A stretch of 25,000 nt of DNA. Origin: Symbiodinium natans. Lineage: Eukaryota > Sar > Dinophyceae > Suessiales > Symbiodiniaceae. The notes under the pieces are model-generated. The model had not been told where the DNA came from. It saw only the letters and a list, made by a program, of their open reading frames with translations, and did not search any database. Positions 16,696-24,339 of this stretch are shown here, one piece after another (the stretch's first letter is position 1; the number at the start of each line of letters is the position of its first letter). Made by a program: the position numbers and the translations under genes. The stretch covers positions 10,001 to 35,000 of the forward strand of contig CAJNDS010002451.1 in the NCBI GenBank assembly GCA_905221605.1, given 5' to 3'.

Positions 16696-16751
16696 AGCCT
16701 GCGACGCTCCATCTCGGCTCTCTACGGAAAACTGTGGTCAGCTCGCGAACC
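16696..16751 (-). CDS. putative exon
   Basis: After AACCCAG: VRELTTVFRREPRWSVAG, ending at GTGCGC (56 bp). CCCTAAA-type to the left and TTTAGGG to the right. Confidence 0.45.
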
Positions 16752-16752
16752 C

Positions 16753-16880
16753 TGGGTTTAGGGTTTAGGGTCTAGGGTCTCGGGTCTCGGGTTTGGGTAG
16801 GGTTTAGTTAGGGCTTAGGGCTTAGGGTTTAGGGCTTAGGGTTTCGGGTTTAGGTTTAGGGTCCTGGGCTTCGGGTTTAA
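16753..16880 (+). repeat. TTTAGGG/GGGCTTA tract
   Basis: Mixed short units right of the exon. Confidence 0.8.
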
Positions 16881-16900
16881 GTGGGGGGGTTTCCTGGACA

Positions 16901-16933
16901 AACCCAGGCAATCTACAACTTTCCAGCGGCGGG
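16901..16933 (-). CDS. putative exon
   Basis: After CCTAAAG: RRWKVVDCLG, near GTTTGT. Short and weak. Confidence 0.25.
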
Positions 16934-16985
16934 CTTTAGGCATTCGGGTTTGGAGGTGTTTAGGGTCTCGGCCCTTTAATGCCCC

Positions 16986-17049
16986 AAATAGAATAGAATA
17001 GAATAGAATAGAATAGAATAGAATAGAATAGAATAGAATAGAATAGAAT
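16986..17049 (+). repeat. GAATA pentanucleotide microsatellite
   Basis: About 12 perfect units. Confidence 0.95.
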
Positions 17050-17156
17050 CCACTTAATTATAAGGCCCCCCCAAAAAAAAAATGGTACCCCTATTTTCGG
17101 AAACCCCCAAGTCAGGAAGACCCTGGCCTAAACCCTCGGCCGTCATCCCGACTCAC

Positions 17157-17206
17157 TCAACCTCCTCTTCTTCAAGCTGCCTCGGCATGGAGACTTGCTT
17201 TGAGAT
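17157..17206 (-). CDS. putative exon with canonical donor
   Basis: After CTGTAAG: ISKQVSMPRQLEEEEVE, ending GTTGA at GTGAGT (50 bp). Acidic tail; no family. Confidence 0.5.
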
Positions 17207-17239
17207 CTTACAGGGTTTAAGGGTCTGTAGGGCCTTTCA

Positions 17240-17332
17240 ACCCCTAAACCCTAAACCCTAAGCCCTAAGCCCTAAACCCTAAACCCTAAACCCTAAGCCC
17301 TAAACCCTTAGCCCTAAACCCTAAACCCAGGA
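17240..17332 (-). repeat. CCCTAAA/CCCTAAG tract
   Basis: About 12 units. Confidence 0.9.
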
Positions 17333-17470
17333 CCCTCGATGGCAGCCCCTGGGCTTCCTTTTAGGGTTTAGGGTCTGGGCTGCAGTGTTTAGGGTCTGGG
17401 GCTTTTAGGGTCAACAGGGCTTAGGGTTAACAGGGCTTAGGGAGGGAATGTGAGGACTCTGGAGCAAAAC

Positions 17471-17509
17471 GCGCCCCAAACAGGGCAGCCAGAAACGTGA
17501 AATGAGGCT
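17471..17509 (-). CDS. putative exon
   Basis: After CAGCCCTAG: SLISRFWLPCLGR, near GTTTTG; the frame continues VLLQSPHIPS. Weak. Confidence 0.3.
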
Positions 17510-17574
17510 CTAGGGCTGAGCTTGGGGGCTTTGAGCTGTAGGGCTTTCCTGGCAGCTTAAGGTATGCCTATGTC

Positions 17575-17680
17575 TTCTGTGGATAAACAATATAAATCTA
17601 TATAAAGATATGTACACATATATATATATATGTATATGACAAAACTAGATGATTCATGTAGAAATGTGAGATTTGACATA
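17575..17680. other. AT-rich palindromic segment
   Basis: Contains ACATATATATATATATGT inside a larger AT-rich inverted region, with possible imperfect inverted ends GGTATGCCTATGTC and GACATACTG. May be a decayed small element. Confidence 0.4.
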
Positions 17681-17690
17681 CTGAAAACAC

Positions 17691-17743
17691 GCCCGGCCAC
17701 TCGGGCTCGTGGACCAGTTGGGGTGGATCTCCGTCTCGGGATC
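17691..17743 (-). CDS. putative exon
   Basis: Acceptor GGCCCTGATCTGCGCAG, then DPETEIHPNWSTSPSGR, ending at GTGTTT (53 bp). Confidence 0.45.
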
Positions 17744-18106
17744 CTGCGCAGATCAGGGCCGCAGGCTTGAGGTTTTGGAGCTCAAGCTGTTTGAGGCGCT
17801 GTTGATGTATCAGGGGCTTGGGGGCTAGGGCTCTTGCAAAAGGACCCCCGAACCCAAGGGTACAACCTTCAACCCCCCTTGAAAACCCAGAGGGCTCCTT
17901 CACGTACTCCCCTTGAATACGTAAAGGACGAAGAACCCCCAAACCCCCAAACCGCTTTGCCTACTGGTTCTTAGCAAGGAATGAAGGAACTAAGTATCTT
18001 GTATCCCTCTATATAAACAGTCTAAGGGATTCTAAAAACCCAAAATCCTAAACCCTCAACCCTCAACTCTAAACTCTAAACCCAAAACCTTTCTAGGGTC
18101 CCGGGC
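17744..18106. other. spacer, no clear gene
   Basis: Unique and CCCTCAA/CTCTAAA-like sequence. A 114-codon minus frame from 17942 overlaps the exon above, but most of it lacks protein character. Confidence 0.3.
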
Positions 18107-18157
18107 CTGTCGCTTGAGCCCGCCCAGCCGCGCCAGCAGATAGGCGACTTCGACGTC
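18107..18157 (-). CDS. putative exon
   Basis: After GGTAAGAG: DVEVAYLLARLGGLKRQ, exactly 17 codons, ending ACAG at a GC donor. Confidence 0.5.
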
Positions 18158-18195
18158 CTCTTACCGGATTCAGGCGCTAGGCATGTGGGGCTCTA

Positions 18196-18318
18196 AACCC
18201 GAACCCTAAATCCTAAACCCTAAACCTTGGCCCTAAACCCTAAACCCTAAACCCTAAACCCTAAACCCTAAACCCTAAACCCTAAACCCTAAACCCTAAA
18301 CCCTAAACCCTAAACCCT
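18196..18318 (-). repeat. CCCTAAA tract
   Basis: About 17 units. Confidence 0.95.
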
Positions 18319-18383
18319 ACTATCTCCACCCTGAGTCCTGCTTCCTAGACCCTGCATGAAATTCAGGGGAGGGGTCCGCCCCA

Positions 18384-18440
18384 AAACCCTAAACCGTAAA
18401 CCGTAAACCCTAAACCCTAAACCCCCTAAACCCTAAACCA
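18384..18440 (-). repeat. CCCTAAA/CCGTAAA tract
   Basis: About eight units. Confidence 0.85.
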
Positions 18441-18442
18441 CC

Positions 18443-18545
18443 TCAAAGAGTTGATTGAGAATCCTGGGCTCTACCTCGCGCTTGGGAGTGGCTCAAAGGT
18501 GCTCCAACCCTCGCGCCGAGCTTCCCCCCAAGCAAAACTCATGGG
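18443..18545. other. coding-like island, strand ambiguous
   Basis: Plus: HLKELIENPGLYLALGSGSK. Minus: after GGCGCGAG, VGAPLSHSQAR ending at GTAGAG (18479-18519). Cannot be decided by eye. Confidence 0.3.
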
Positions 18546-18567
18546 TTCCCCTACGACCCCGCTCTAC

Positions 18568-18615
18568 TGTTTAGGGTTTAGGCTTTAGGCTTTAGGCTTT
18601 AGGCTTTAGGCTTTG
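18568..18615 (+). repeat. GGCTTTA short array
   Basis: Five to six GGCTTTA units. Confidence 0.85.
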
Positions 18616-18678
18616 TAGCATAAAGGGGGGTAGTAGGGAAACCCACGACAAACACGCAACCCCTTTCCTTTTTCGGTG

Positions 18679-18679
<1 letters not shown>

Positions 18680-18709
<30 letters not shown>
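18680..18709 (+). repeat. poly-G run (30)
   Basis: Longest G homopolymer in the window, followed by AAAGGGGTTTAGGG. Confidence 0.9.
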
Positions 18710-18710
<1 letters not shown>

Positions 18711-18895
18711 AAGGGGTTTAGGGTTTGGGGTTTAAGGCTCAAGCTTTAGGGTTTAGGGTTTGGGGTTCAGGTTGTCAAGGGGCAAGGCCGCAAATCCATG
18801 CCTGCAGAGTATCAGGGTACTGGGCTGCAGGCTCAAAAACATGAAGGGTGTTAGGGTTGAGGGTTTTGGGCTTCAGCTTTCCGTGCTTCAAACGC

Positions 18896-18945
18896 CGGTG
18901 GCCCAGAATTCGGGGGTCACGATTTCCGTGATTTGGGCCATTCGG
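18896..18945 (-). CDS. putative exon
   Basis: After ACGTCCTAG: RMAQITEIVTPEFWAT, ending at a GC donor (50 bp). A second frame is also open. Confidence 0.4.
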
Positions 18946-19005
18946 CTAGGACGTAGGGCTTGGGATTTCTTACGTCCACGACGGGCCCCTGAACCCTGAG
19001 GACGC

Positions 19006-19062
19006 CTTGGTCAGTGGCATGATGTAGTCCTGAAACAGCGTCCCGATATACTCCGCGTTCAC
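19006..19062 (-). CDS. putative exon, phase-linked group
   Basis: Acceptor TTCCAGTCCCACAG, then VNAEYIGTLFQDYIMPLTK, exactly 19 codons, ending AAG at a GC donor. Phase 0 at both ends, joining in frame to 19326-19421. Family unknown. Confidence 0.5.
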
Positions 19063-19325
19063 CTGTGGGACTGGAACCGAACTACCTCTGTCAGCCCTAC
19101 AACACAAAACCCTGGACCTTGAAGCCCTAAACCCTAAACCCTAAACAGCCTAAACCCTAAACCCTAAACCTTAACAACTCTACAGCCCGACATCCCAGAC
19201 CCTCAAGCACCAAAAGCCCCAGGCCCGCCAAAAGCCGAGCCTTACCAAGACGTTGCAAGCGAGCCCTAAACCCGGAACCCGAAACCCTAAACCCTAACCC
19301 CCCCCCCCTGGCAGTCTCAGCAAGC

Positions 19326-19421
19326 CAACGGAGCCAGGGACGACCGAAAAAAGTGCTGGATGGCAAGAGCGGCCTTGTAAGTGGCGGGCTCGTCATCGCC
19401 GCACTGCGCCCCGGCGATGTT
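19326..19421 (-). CDS. putative exon, phase-linked group
   Basis: Acceptor CCCGCACCTTCTCGCAG, then NIAGAQCGDDEPATYKAALA, IQHFFRSSLAPL, 32 codons to a GC donor. A GT alternative at 19344 would break the phase. CCCTAAA-like sequence lies to the left. Confidence 0.5.
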
Positions 19422-19761
19422 CTGCGAGAAGGTGCGGGCCTGGGTTTGAGGGGTTTCGGGGTTACTTGGGGGATCCGGGGGACCTACTAAGTACGTACAA
19501 GGAAGAGCTAGAACCCTAAACCCTAAACACTGAACACTGATCCCTAAACCCTTACCGGGACACTAAGTGGGAGCTTCCTTGGTTTGACAGATCTACCTCA
19601 GAACTACTTACTACGCCCATCCTGTAAGAAGGGAGGCCTGGTTCATGGTCCTTTGGGGGGGTCTAGGGTAGAGCATGAAGGGTTTAGGGTTTAGGGTTTA
19701 AGGTTTGAAACTGTCAATAAGCCCGGACCTGCACAGACAAAGGCTCAACATTCAAACTCAC

Positions 19762-19877
19762 AGGTTCGGTCACCTTGTTCTCCTGTGAGCCTTTCCTGGC
19801 AAAGACCCCCTGAGGGTGTTTATGCTCGGTCGAGGACACAGCCTTCAGTCGATCAGCAATGGTCCGGTCCCGTGGCC
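19762..19877 (-). CDS. putative exon, phase-linked group
   Basis: Reads PRDRTIADRLKAVSSTEHKH, PQGVFARKGSQENKVTEP, ending in phase 0 at the consensus donor GTGAGT. The acceptor is an AG in CCCCAAAAG next to CCCTAAA words. The frame goes on to VSLNVEPLSVQVRAY if the donor is ignored. Confidence 0.55.
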
Positions 19878-19915
19878 CTTTTGGGGCTTAGGGTTTAGGG
19901 TTTAGGGATCGTCAC

Positions 19916-19973
19916 TGGACAAAGTCCTGTGGGACGCACGACAGCAACCTCTCCAGAGACCACCGTCCCAAGC
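19916..19973 (-). CDS. putative exon
   Basis: After GGCCCGAG: LGRWSLERLLSCVPQDFV, ending CCA at GTGACG (58 bp). The spacer to the next exon is only 38 bp, almost all CCCTAAA, which is very short for an intron. Confidence 0.45.
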
Positions 19974-20310
19974 CTCGGGCCCTAAACCCTGTGCCCCAAA
20001 ATTCTAAGGCCCTAAACCCTGTGCCCCAAATTCGGGCCCCATGCCCATGCCCCAAACCCTAGGGCCCTGAACCCCATGCCCAAACGTCATGGCCCCTCCC
20101 CAAACCCCAGGGCCTTGCCCGAAGGCCCGAAACAATATGCCCCAAACCCTAGGGCCCTAACATCTATGCCCCAAATTTTCTACTGCCCTAAACCCTATGA
20201 ACCCTAAGCCCCAAATTGCCCACCCGGAAATGACAATTGCTCACCCAGAAATGACAAACGCCCACTAAGAATTGACAATTGCCCACCAATGCCAGTAGGA
20301 TTAAAATCTG
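19974..20310. repeat. GCCCTAAACC/ATGCCCCAAA word-rich spacer and AATTGCCCACC repeats
   Basis: Irregular repeats of CCCTAAACCCTGTGCCCCAA, then several copies of AATGACAATTGCCCACC-like words at 20215-20290. No gene. Confidence 0.6.
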
Positions 20311-20611
20311 CATGTGAAAAAGAGCGTTTAGGGTTCAGGGTTTAGGGCAACTAACAGGTTTTCCAAAGACAAATATAAATTTAGGGTTCAGGGTTGAAAG
20401 TTCAGAGTGTCGGGCTTGGGGATGACATGTTCTTACACCTTCAACACCGTTAGCGCGACGCCCAAGAAAGGACCCTAATTCAGAACAACCAGCCTAAACC
20501 CCAAAACCCGAAACCCTAAACTCCTAGACCCTAAACCCGAAACCCCAAAACCTACACCCTGAACCCCTAAGCCCCAAACGTTCCTGTCGGGTCTGGGGTT
20601 TAGGGTTCTGC

Positions 20612-20656
20612 TTGGTGCGCCTTCAGGATGACCCGCTTGACGTTGCGCGCCTCCAC
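20612..20656 (-). CDS. putative exon
   Basis: Acceptor CTGGAGATGGTCAG, then VEARNVKRVILKAHQ, exactly 15 codons, ending CAA at a GC donor. Confidence 0.45.
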
Positions 20657-20680
20657 CTGACCATCTCCAGTCATCTAGAC

Positions 20681-20707
20681 GCAAGAGTAACCCAGGAATA
20701 AAAGGGG
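20681..20707 (+). repeat. dispersed repeat, partial copy
   Basis: GCAAGAGTAACCCAGGAATA then AAAGGGG; matches the start of copies at 15126 and 20781. Confidence 0.5.
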
Positions 20708-20778
20708 TTTAGGGTTTAGGGCTTAGGGTTTAGGGTTTAGGGTTTAGGGTTTAGGGTTTAGGGTTTAGGGTTTAGGGT
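20705..20778 (+). repeat. TTTAGGG tract
   Basis: About 10 units between two copies of the dispersed repeat. Confidence 0.95.
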
Positions 20779-20780
20779 GA

Positions 20781-20870
20781 CCCAAGGGCAACCTAGGAAT
20801 AAACAGGGTGCCCCTTTTGGTGTAAAGGGGCTTTGTAAGGGAACCCGAACCCTCAAAAAGGGAATAAGGG
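20781..20870 (+). repeat. dispersed repeat, copy 2
   Basis: CCAAGGGCAACCTAGGAATA, a CCCCTTTTGGTGTAAAGGGG stem-loop, then CAAAAAGGGAATAAGGG. Confidence 0.6.
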
Positions 20871-21028
20871 CGTTTGTTTGTCTACCCCCGACCCACGAAG
20901 AGGTGCATGGCTTCGGTTTTAAGGTTTGTAGGGTTTGCCCTGACTTTGGAACCCTAAACCACCCTAAAGCCTGGGCTACGGTTTGGGGCCTTTTTTAGCC
21001 ACAAGGACCCCAGCGTGACCTATGATAC

Positions 21029-21262
21029 CTAGGAACGTAAGCAAATGAGCCTCGGCCCCTCCGGCGAAAAAGCTGCGCCATGCACAGGCGTGCACGGTGG
21101 CTGCAGAAGCATCAGGCACCACGGCGGCCCTTTCCTGTTCCGGTGTCTGCCAGTCCATAGGCCGGCCTGCCTTGGCACGAGTGACCATGGCCATGGCCTT
21201 TTCCAGCTCCCCCGCCGTGCAGGATACTCCCTGAGCTGCATTCATCACCTCCTGCACGAACC
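21029..21262 (-). CDS. putative exon (about 77 codons), longest in the split gene
   Basis: Acceptor GAGTTGCGGCAG, then FVQEVMNAAQGVSCTAGELE, KAMAMVTRAKAGRPMDWQTP, EQERAAVVPDASAATVHACA, WRSFFAGGAEAHLLTFL, ending TAG at GTATCA. The frame stays open a little past the donor. GC-rich third positions and normal amino-acid balance support coding. No domain recognised. The opposite strand is open but poorer in protein character. Confidence 0.6.
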
Positions 21263-21375
21263 CTGCCGCAACTCGGGGGGGCTGGGGTACACAGTGCTTA
21301 TCGGGATCTTACGGGCTTAGGGGTTGGAGGTTTTAGGGCCTTAGGATGAAGGGGCGAAGGGTTGTTCGGGCTTAC

Positions 21376-21428
21376 TTGTCTAGATTCTGAGAGAGCAAAC
21401 AATGACAGATCATCTGCTCGACCAGGGT
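21376..21428 (-). CDS. putative exon with canonical donor
   Basis: The acceptor AG comes from a CCCTAAG heptamer. Reads TLVEQMICHCLLSQNLD, ending ACAA at GTAAGC (53 bp), with an in-frame stop just after the donor. Confidence 0.55.
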
Positions 21429-21437
21429 CTTAGGGTG

Positions 21438-21485
21438 CAGGGTTTAGGGTTTAGGTTTTAGGGTTTAGGGTTTAGGGTTTAGTGC
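21438..21485 (+). repeat. TTTAGGG tract
   Basis: About six units right of the exon. Confidence 0.9.
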
Positions 21486-21593
21486 TTAGGTTACTTCAGG
21501 GCAGTTGAGGGCTAGGGGTTGAAGGTTTGGGCCCAGGGTTCAGCCTCCCGAGCGCCTTATTTTTTTGAAGGCCGACTTACAACTAGGCACGAA

Positions 21594-21660
21594 CCCCTAA
21601 ACCCTAAACCCTAAACCCTAAACCCCTTAAACCCCTAAACCCCTAAACCCTAAACCCGAA
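21594..21660 (-). repeat. CCCTAAA/CCCCTAAA tract
   Basis: About nine units. Confidence 0.9.
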
Positions 21661-21711
21661 ATTCAAGTAACGCACCTGGTACCTGGACGAGAAACATCCT
21701 TGCCACCTTAC

Positions 21712-21741
21712 ATGCCAGACTCAAGGACCAAAGGAGGGACC
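21712..21741 (-). CDS. putative short exon
   Basis: CCCCTTGTCAG before, GTAAGG after. Reads VPPLVLESG in one frame. Splice motifs are better than the coding evidence. Confidence 0.35.
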
Positions 21742-21784
21742 CTGACAAGGGGCCTTAGGGGTAATGTAGCGGCTACTTAGGCTG

Positions 21785-22028
21785 GGTTTAGGGTTTAAGG
21801 TTTAAGTTTTAGGTTTAGGGTTTAGGGTTAGGGTTTAGGGTTTAGGTTTAGGGTTTAGGGTTTAGGGTTTAGGGTTTAGGGTTTAGGGTTTAGGGTTTAG
21901 GGTTTAGGGTTTAGGGTTTAGGGTTTAGGGTTTAGGGTTTAGGGTTTAGGGTTTAGGGTTTAGGGTTTAGGGTTTAGGTTTAGGGTTTAGGGTTTAGGGT
22001 TGAGGGTTGAGGGTTGAGGGTTTGAGGG
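21785..22028 (+). repeat. TTTAGGG tract with GGGTTGA edge
   Basis: About 31 TTTAGGG units, then three GGGTTGA. Confidence 0.95.
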
Positions 22029-22094
22029 TTAGGTGTTTAGTGTACATAGGGACGATATACGGTATATTTGGGGGGGGAGTTATGGAGGGCTTAC

Positions 22095-22155
22095 AACCTC
22101 AACGCGAGTCGGTCTGGGGCGCTTGGCTCAGACAGCGTGGGCGGAGCATGCGATT
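22095..22155 (-). CDS. putative exon with canonical donor
   Basis: After GGTTGAAG: SHAPPTLSEPSAPDRLALR, ending GGTT at GTAAGC (61 bp). Proline/serine-rich. Confidence 0.45.
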
Positions 22156-22171
22156 CTTCAACCTGAATTCC

Positions 22172-22285
22172 CAACCCTACACCCTAAACCCTAAACCACA
22201 AACCCCAGACCCTAAACCCCAAACCCTAAACACTAAACCCCAAACCCTAAACCCTAAACCCCAAACCCTAAACCCTAAACCCCAG
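22172..22285 (-). repeat. CCCTAAA/CCCCAAA tract
   Basis: About 15 units. Confidence 0.95.
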
Positions 22286-22289
22286 ATGC

Positions 22290-22362
22290 CGGTGACCTCC
22301 GGCTTCGTGATGAAGGCCATGAGCCCCTCGGTGTCCTCCACCCGCAGAGCGTTGCAAGGGAT
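22290..22362 (-). CDS. putative exon
   Basis: Acceptor GGATGGCCCTCAG, then IPCNALRVEDTEGLMAFITK and PEVT, ending ACCG at a GC donor (73 bp). CCCTAAA left, TTTAGGG right. Family unknown. Confidence 0.55.
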
Positions 22363-22399
22363 CTGAGGGCCATCCTAAGTTCTTCGGCTGTCCCCTTGT

Positions 22400-22476
22400 A
22401 GGGTTTAGGGTTTAGGGTTTAGGGTTTAGGGTTTCGGGTTTCGGGTTTAGGGTTTAGGGTTTAGGGTTTAGGGTGT
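22400..22476 (+). repeat. TTTAGGG/TTTCGGG tract
   Basis: About 11 units. Confidence 0.95.
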
Positions 22477-22715
22477 AGGGTTTAAACCCGTAGACCCTAA
22501 ACGCTGCACCTAGAACCCCTAACCCCAGCCTTAAACGTGGGGTAGGGTTTGGGTCCTTTACAAATGCTACTTTCTAGGGCCCCCATAGATTGAGAATTTA
22601 TTCCAAGAAGCAAAGCCGCCCGACTTACTACAGGGGCCTAAATACCTGGAAAAAGGGTTCTTTGGGGGCATTATAGTATAATATCAAAGGGACCATATAG
22701 GAATACTATAAGCAT
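22477..22715. other. unique AT-richer spacer
   Basis: Includes GGGACCATATAGGAATAC, similar to part of the element at 12105, and ATTATAGTATAAT palindromes. Probably a decayed small element. No gene. Confidence 0.35.
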
Positions 22716-22719
22716 TTAT

Positions 22720-22772
22720 TCCTAAACCCTAAACCCCAAACCCTAAACCCTAAACCCTAAACCCTAAACCCT
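22720..22772 (-). repeat. CCCTAAA tract
   Basis: About seven units at the donor side of the next exon. Confidence 0.9.
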
Positions 22773-22779
22773 GTGTTAC

Positions 22780-22858
22780 TCCGTCGCGTCCTTGGCTTCG
22801 ATGAGCGCTGTTGCTTTGGCTGTCTCGCTGCGGAACTTCGATTCCGCCACAAAGAGGC
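22780..22858 (-). CDS. putative exon
   Basis: After CTCCACTGAG: LFVAESKFRSETAKATALIE then AKDAT, ending ACGGA at GTAACA (79 bp); a GA donor after GCCAAG would give a different phase. Helical and charged. CCCTAAA left, TTTAGGG right. Confidence 0.55.
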
Positions 22859-22911
22859 CTCAGTGGAGCTTCTTCGAGGGTTTGATGTTCAGGGTGCAGG
22901 ATTTTGAGTCA

Positions 22912-23030
22912 TTTAGGGTTTAGGGTTTAGGGTTTAGGGTTTAGGGTTTAGGGTTTAGGGTTTAGGGTTTAGGGTTTAGGGTTTAGGGTTTAGGGTTTAG
23001 GGTTTAGGGTTTAGGGCTTCGGGCTTAGGG
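22912..23030 (+). repeat. TTTAGGG tract
   Basis: About 15 units. Confidence 0.95.
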
Positions 23031-23146
23031 TTGAGGGGCGTGCTTTGAGGATGCAAGTCTATCAGCGAGGGATAGACGCCAGGTTGCAGGCTTTGGGGCT
23101 CTCAGGGTTTAGGACATCAGGGTTCATCACGTCTTTCCAGACACCT

Positions 23147-23252
23147 TACTTGAAGGTTCATGGGTAGTTACAAGTAGGGTGTGCAAGTACTTTATTGAGG
23201 TTCTAGTATAGGTTGCCTTACTTATTCCCCTACTTTCCCTAACTATCCAGTA
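23147..23252 (+). mobile_element. 102-bp MITE family, copy with decayed right end
   Basis: The left end TACTTGAAGGTTCATGG is identical to the consensus arm. The internal TTATTGAGGTTCTAGTATAG matches the copy at 4129; the right arm is degraded. Confidence 0.65.
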
Positions 23253-23281
23253 AACCTACATACCCCAAAACCCCAGATGTC

Positions 23282-23417
23282 AGGCAAGAGGCCGAAGTAG
23301 ATCCTAGTGGACATTGTCTGCAGCACGTGGACGTCCTGCACGGCCGTTGAGCCGTGGTTGCCATCGTCCCCATCCTGGCTGAATTTGCGCTTCGGGCGGG
23401 GGTTTGACCCTCCAGCG
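23282..23417 (-). CDS. putative exon (about 45 codons)
   Basis: After TTCACTCAAG: AGGSNPRPKRKFSQDGDDGN, HGSTAVQDVHVLQTMSTRIY, FGLLP, with a possible GA donor. PKRKF is a basic cluster of nuclear-signal type (weak). The sharp switch from a polar to a structured segment is typical of real protein. Confidence 0.5.
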
Positions 23418-23446
23418 CTTGAGTGAATCAAAAGGGCAAACGGATT

Positions 23447-23670
23447 GCTTAAAGGTTCATGGGGCAGTTGCTAATCGCTATTAAGGGGCTGTGGCCCAGA
23501 AAAAAGGAACAGCAGCCCAGAATGATAGTCCACCGAAGCTAAGAACAAAATCCTGGAACCTCCATGAATGAGTTAAGGGTTTAGGGCGATACTTGGAGGT
23601 TGGTGGGTAGTTCGAAGTGGGGTCATAAACAAGGTTACCCATATCCGAATCTTCATCAGGGCACTTTTAC
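23447..23670 (+). mobile_element. two decayed MITE-family fragments
   Basis: GCTTAAAGGTTCATGG at 23447 and TACTTGGAGGTTGGTGGGTAG at 23590 resemble the arm of the 102-bp element. The sequence between is unique, with no gene. Confidence 0.4.
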
Positions 23671-23806
23671 CCTTACTTCGGCGTCGAGTCGGTACGGATC
23701 GGTACCCCAAACCTTTGAAGCCTTTTAGGGGGGGGGGGCTTAGGATTGAGGGGGCTTAGGGCTTCGACACCCACCCGCCCAACCCACACCCCCCCCCAAG
23801 GAACGC

Positions 23807-23975
23807 CTCGCAGAGAGAGGGGATCATCTTCCTCGGCTGTACTCTTTTGCACACGAGCTTTCGCTGATGGCCCCTTGTACATCTTGCCAACCAAGGCTCG
23901 TAAGCATGTAAACATAGCCAACCCAAGCACAATGCAAAAGACTTCCGAACAACGGCGTAGCGTCGTTCTGTACAA
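23807..23975 (-). CDS. putative exon (56 codons) with membrane helix
   Basis: Acceptor CCAGAGACTCCTGCAG, then LYRTTLRRCSEVFCIVLGLA, MFTCLRALVGKMYKGPSAKA, RVQKSTAEEDDPLSLR, ending at a GC donor (169 bp). VFCIVLGLAMFTCLRALV is a plausible membrane span with basic residues on both sides. Leucine here is TTG and is not a start codon. Family unknown. Confidence 0.55.
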
Positions 23976-24094
23976 CTGCAGGAGTCTCTGGTTGACCTCC
24001 CAGGGGCTTCCAGATAAAAAGTCCGGCGCGAGCGGCTTAGGGTTAGGCAGGGCGGCTTGGGCCTAAAATCCCCTCATTCCAGTAAGGCCCTTAC

Positions 24095-24130
24095 AGGTAT
24101 AGTTCCCAACATACTCGGGAATTTGTGTCC
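24095..24130 (-). CDS. putative short exon
   Basis: The acceptor is the TAG of a TTTAGGG unit. Reads TQIPEYVGNYT, then GTAAGG (36 bp). Confidence 0.4.
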
Positions 24131-24256
24131 CTAAACCCTAAACCCTAAACCCTAAACCCTAAACCCTAAACCCTAAACCCTAAACCCTAAACCCTGAACC
24201 CTGAACCCTAAACCCTGAACCCTGAACCCTGAACCCTGAACCCTGAACCCTGAACC
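24130..24256 (-). repeat. CCCTAAA then CCCTGAA tract
   Basis: About 10 CCCTAAA and seven CCCTGAA units in separate blocks. Confidence 0.95.
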
Positions 24257-24339
24257 TTCATTGAGAGCTTGTTAAGGTTTAGGGACCCCTGCGCCCTTGC
24301 CTGAGCCTCCGCAGGAACCGGCGCCAGGACGGGCTCGGC

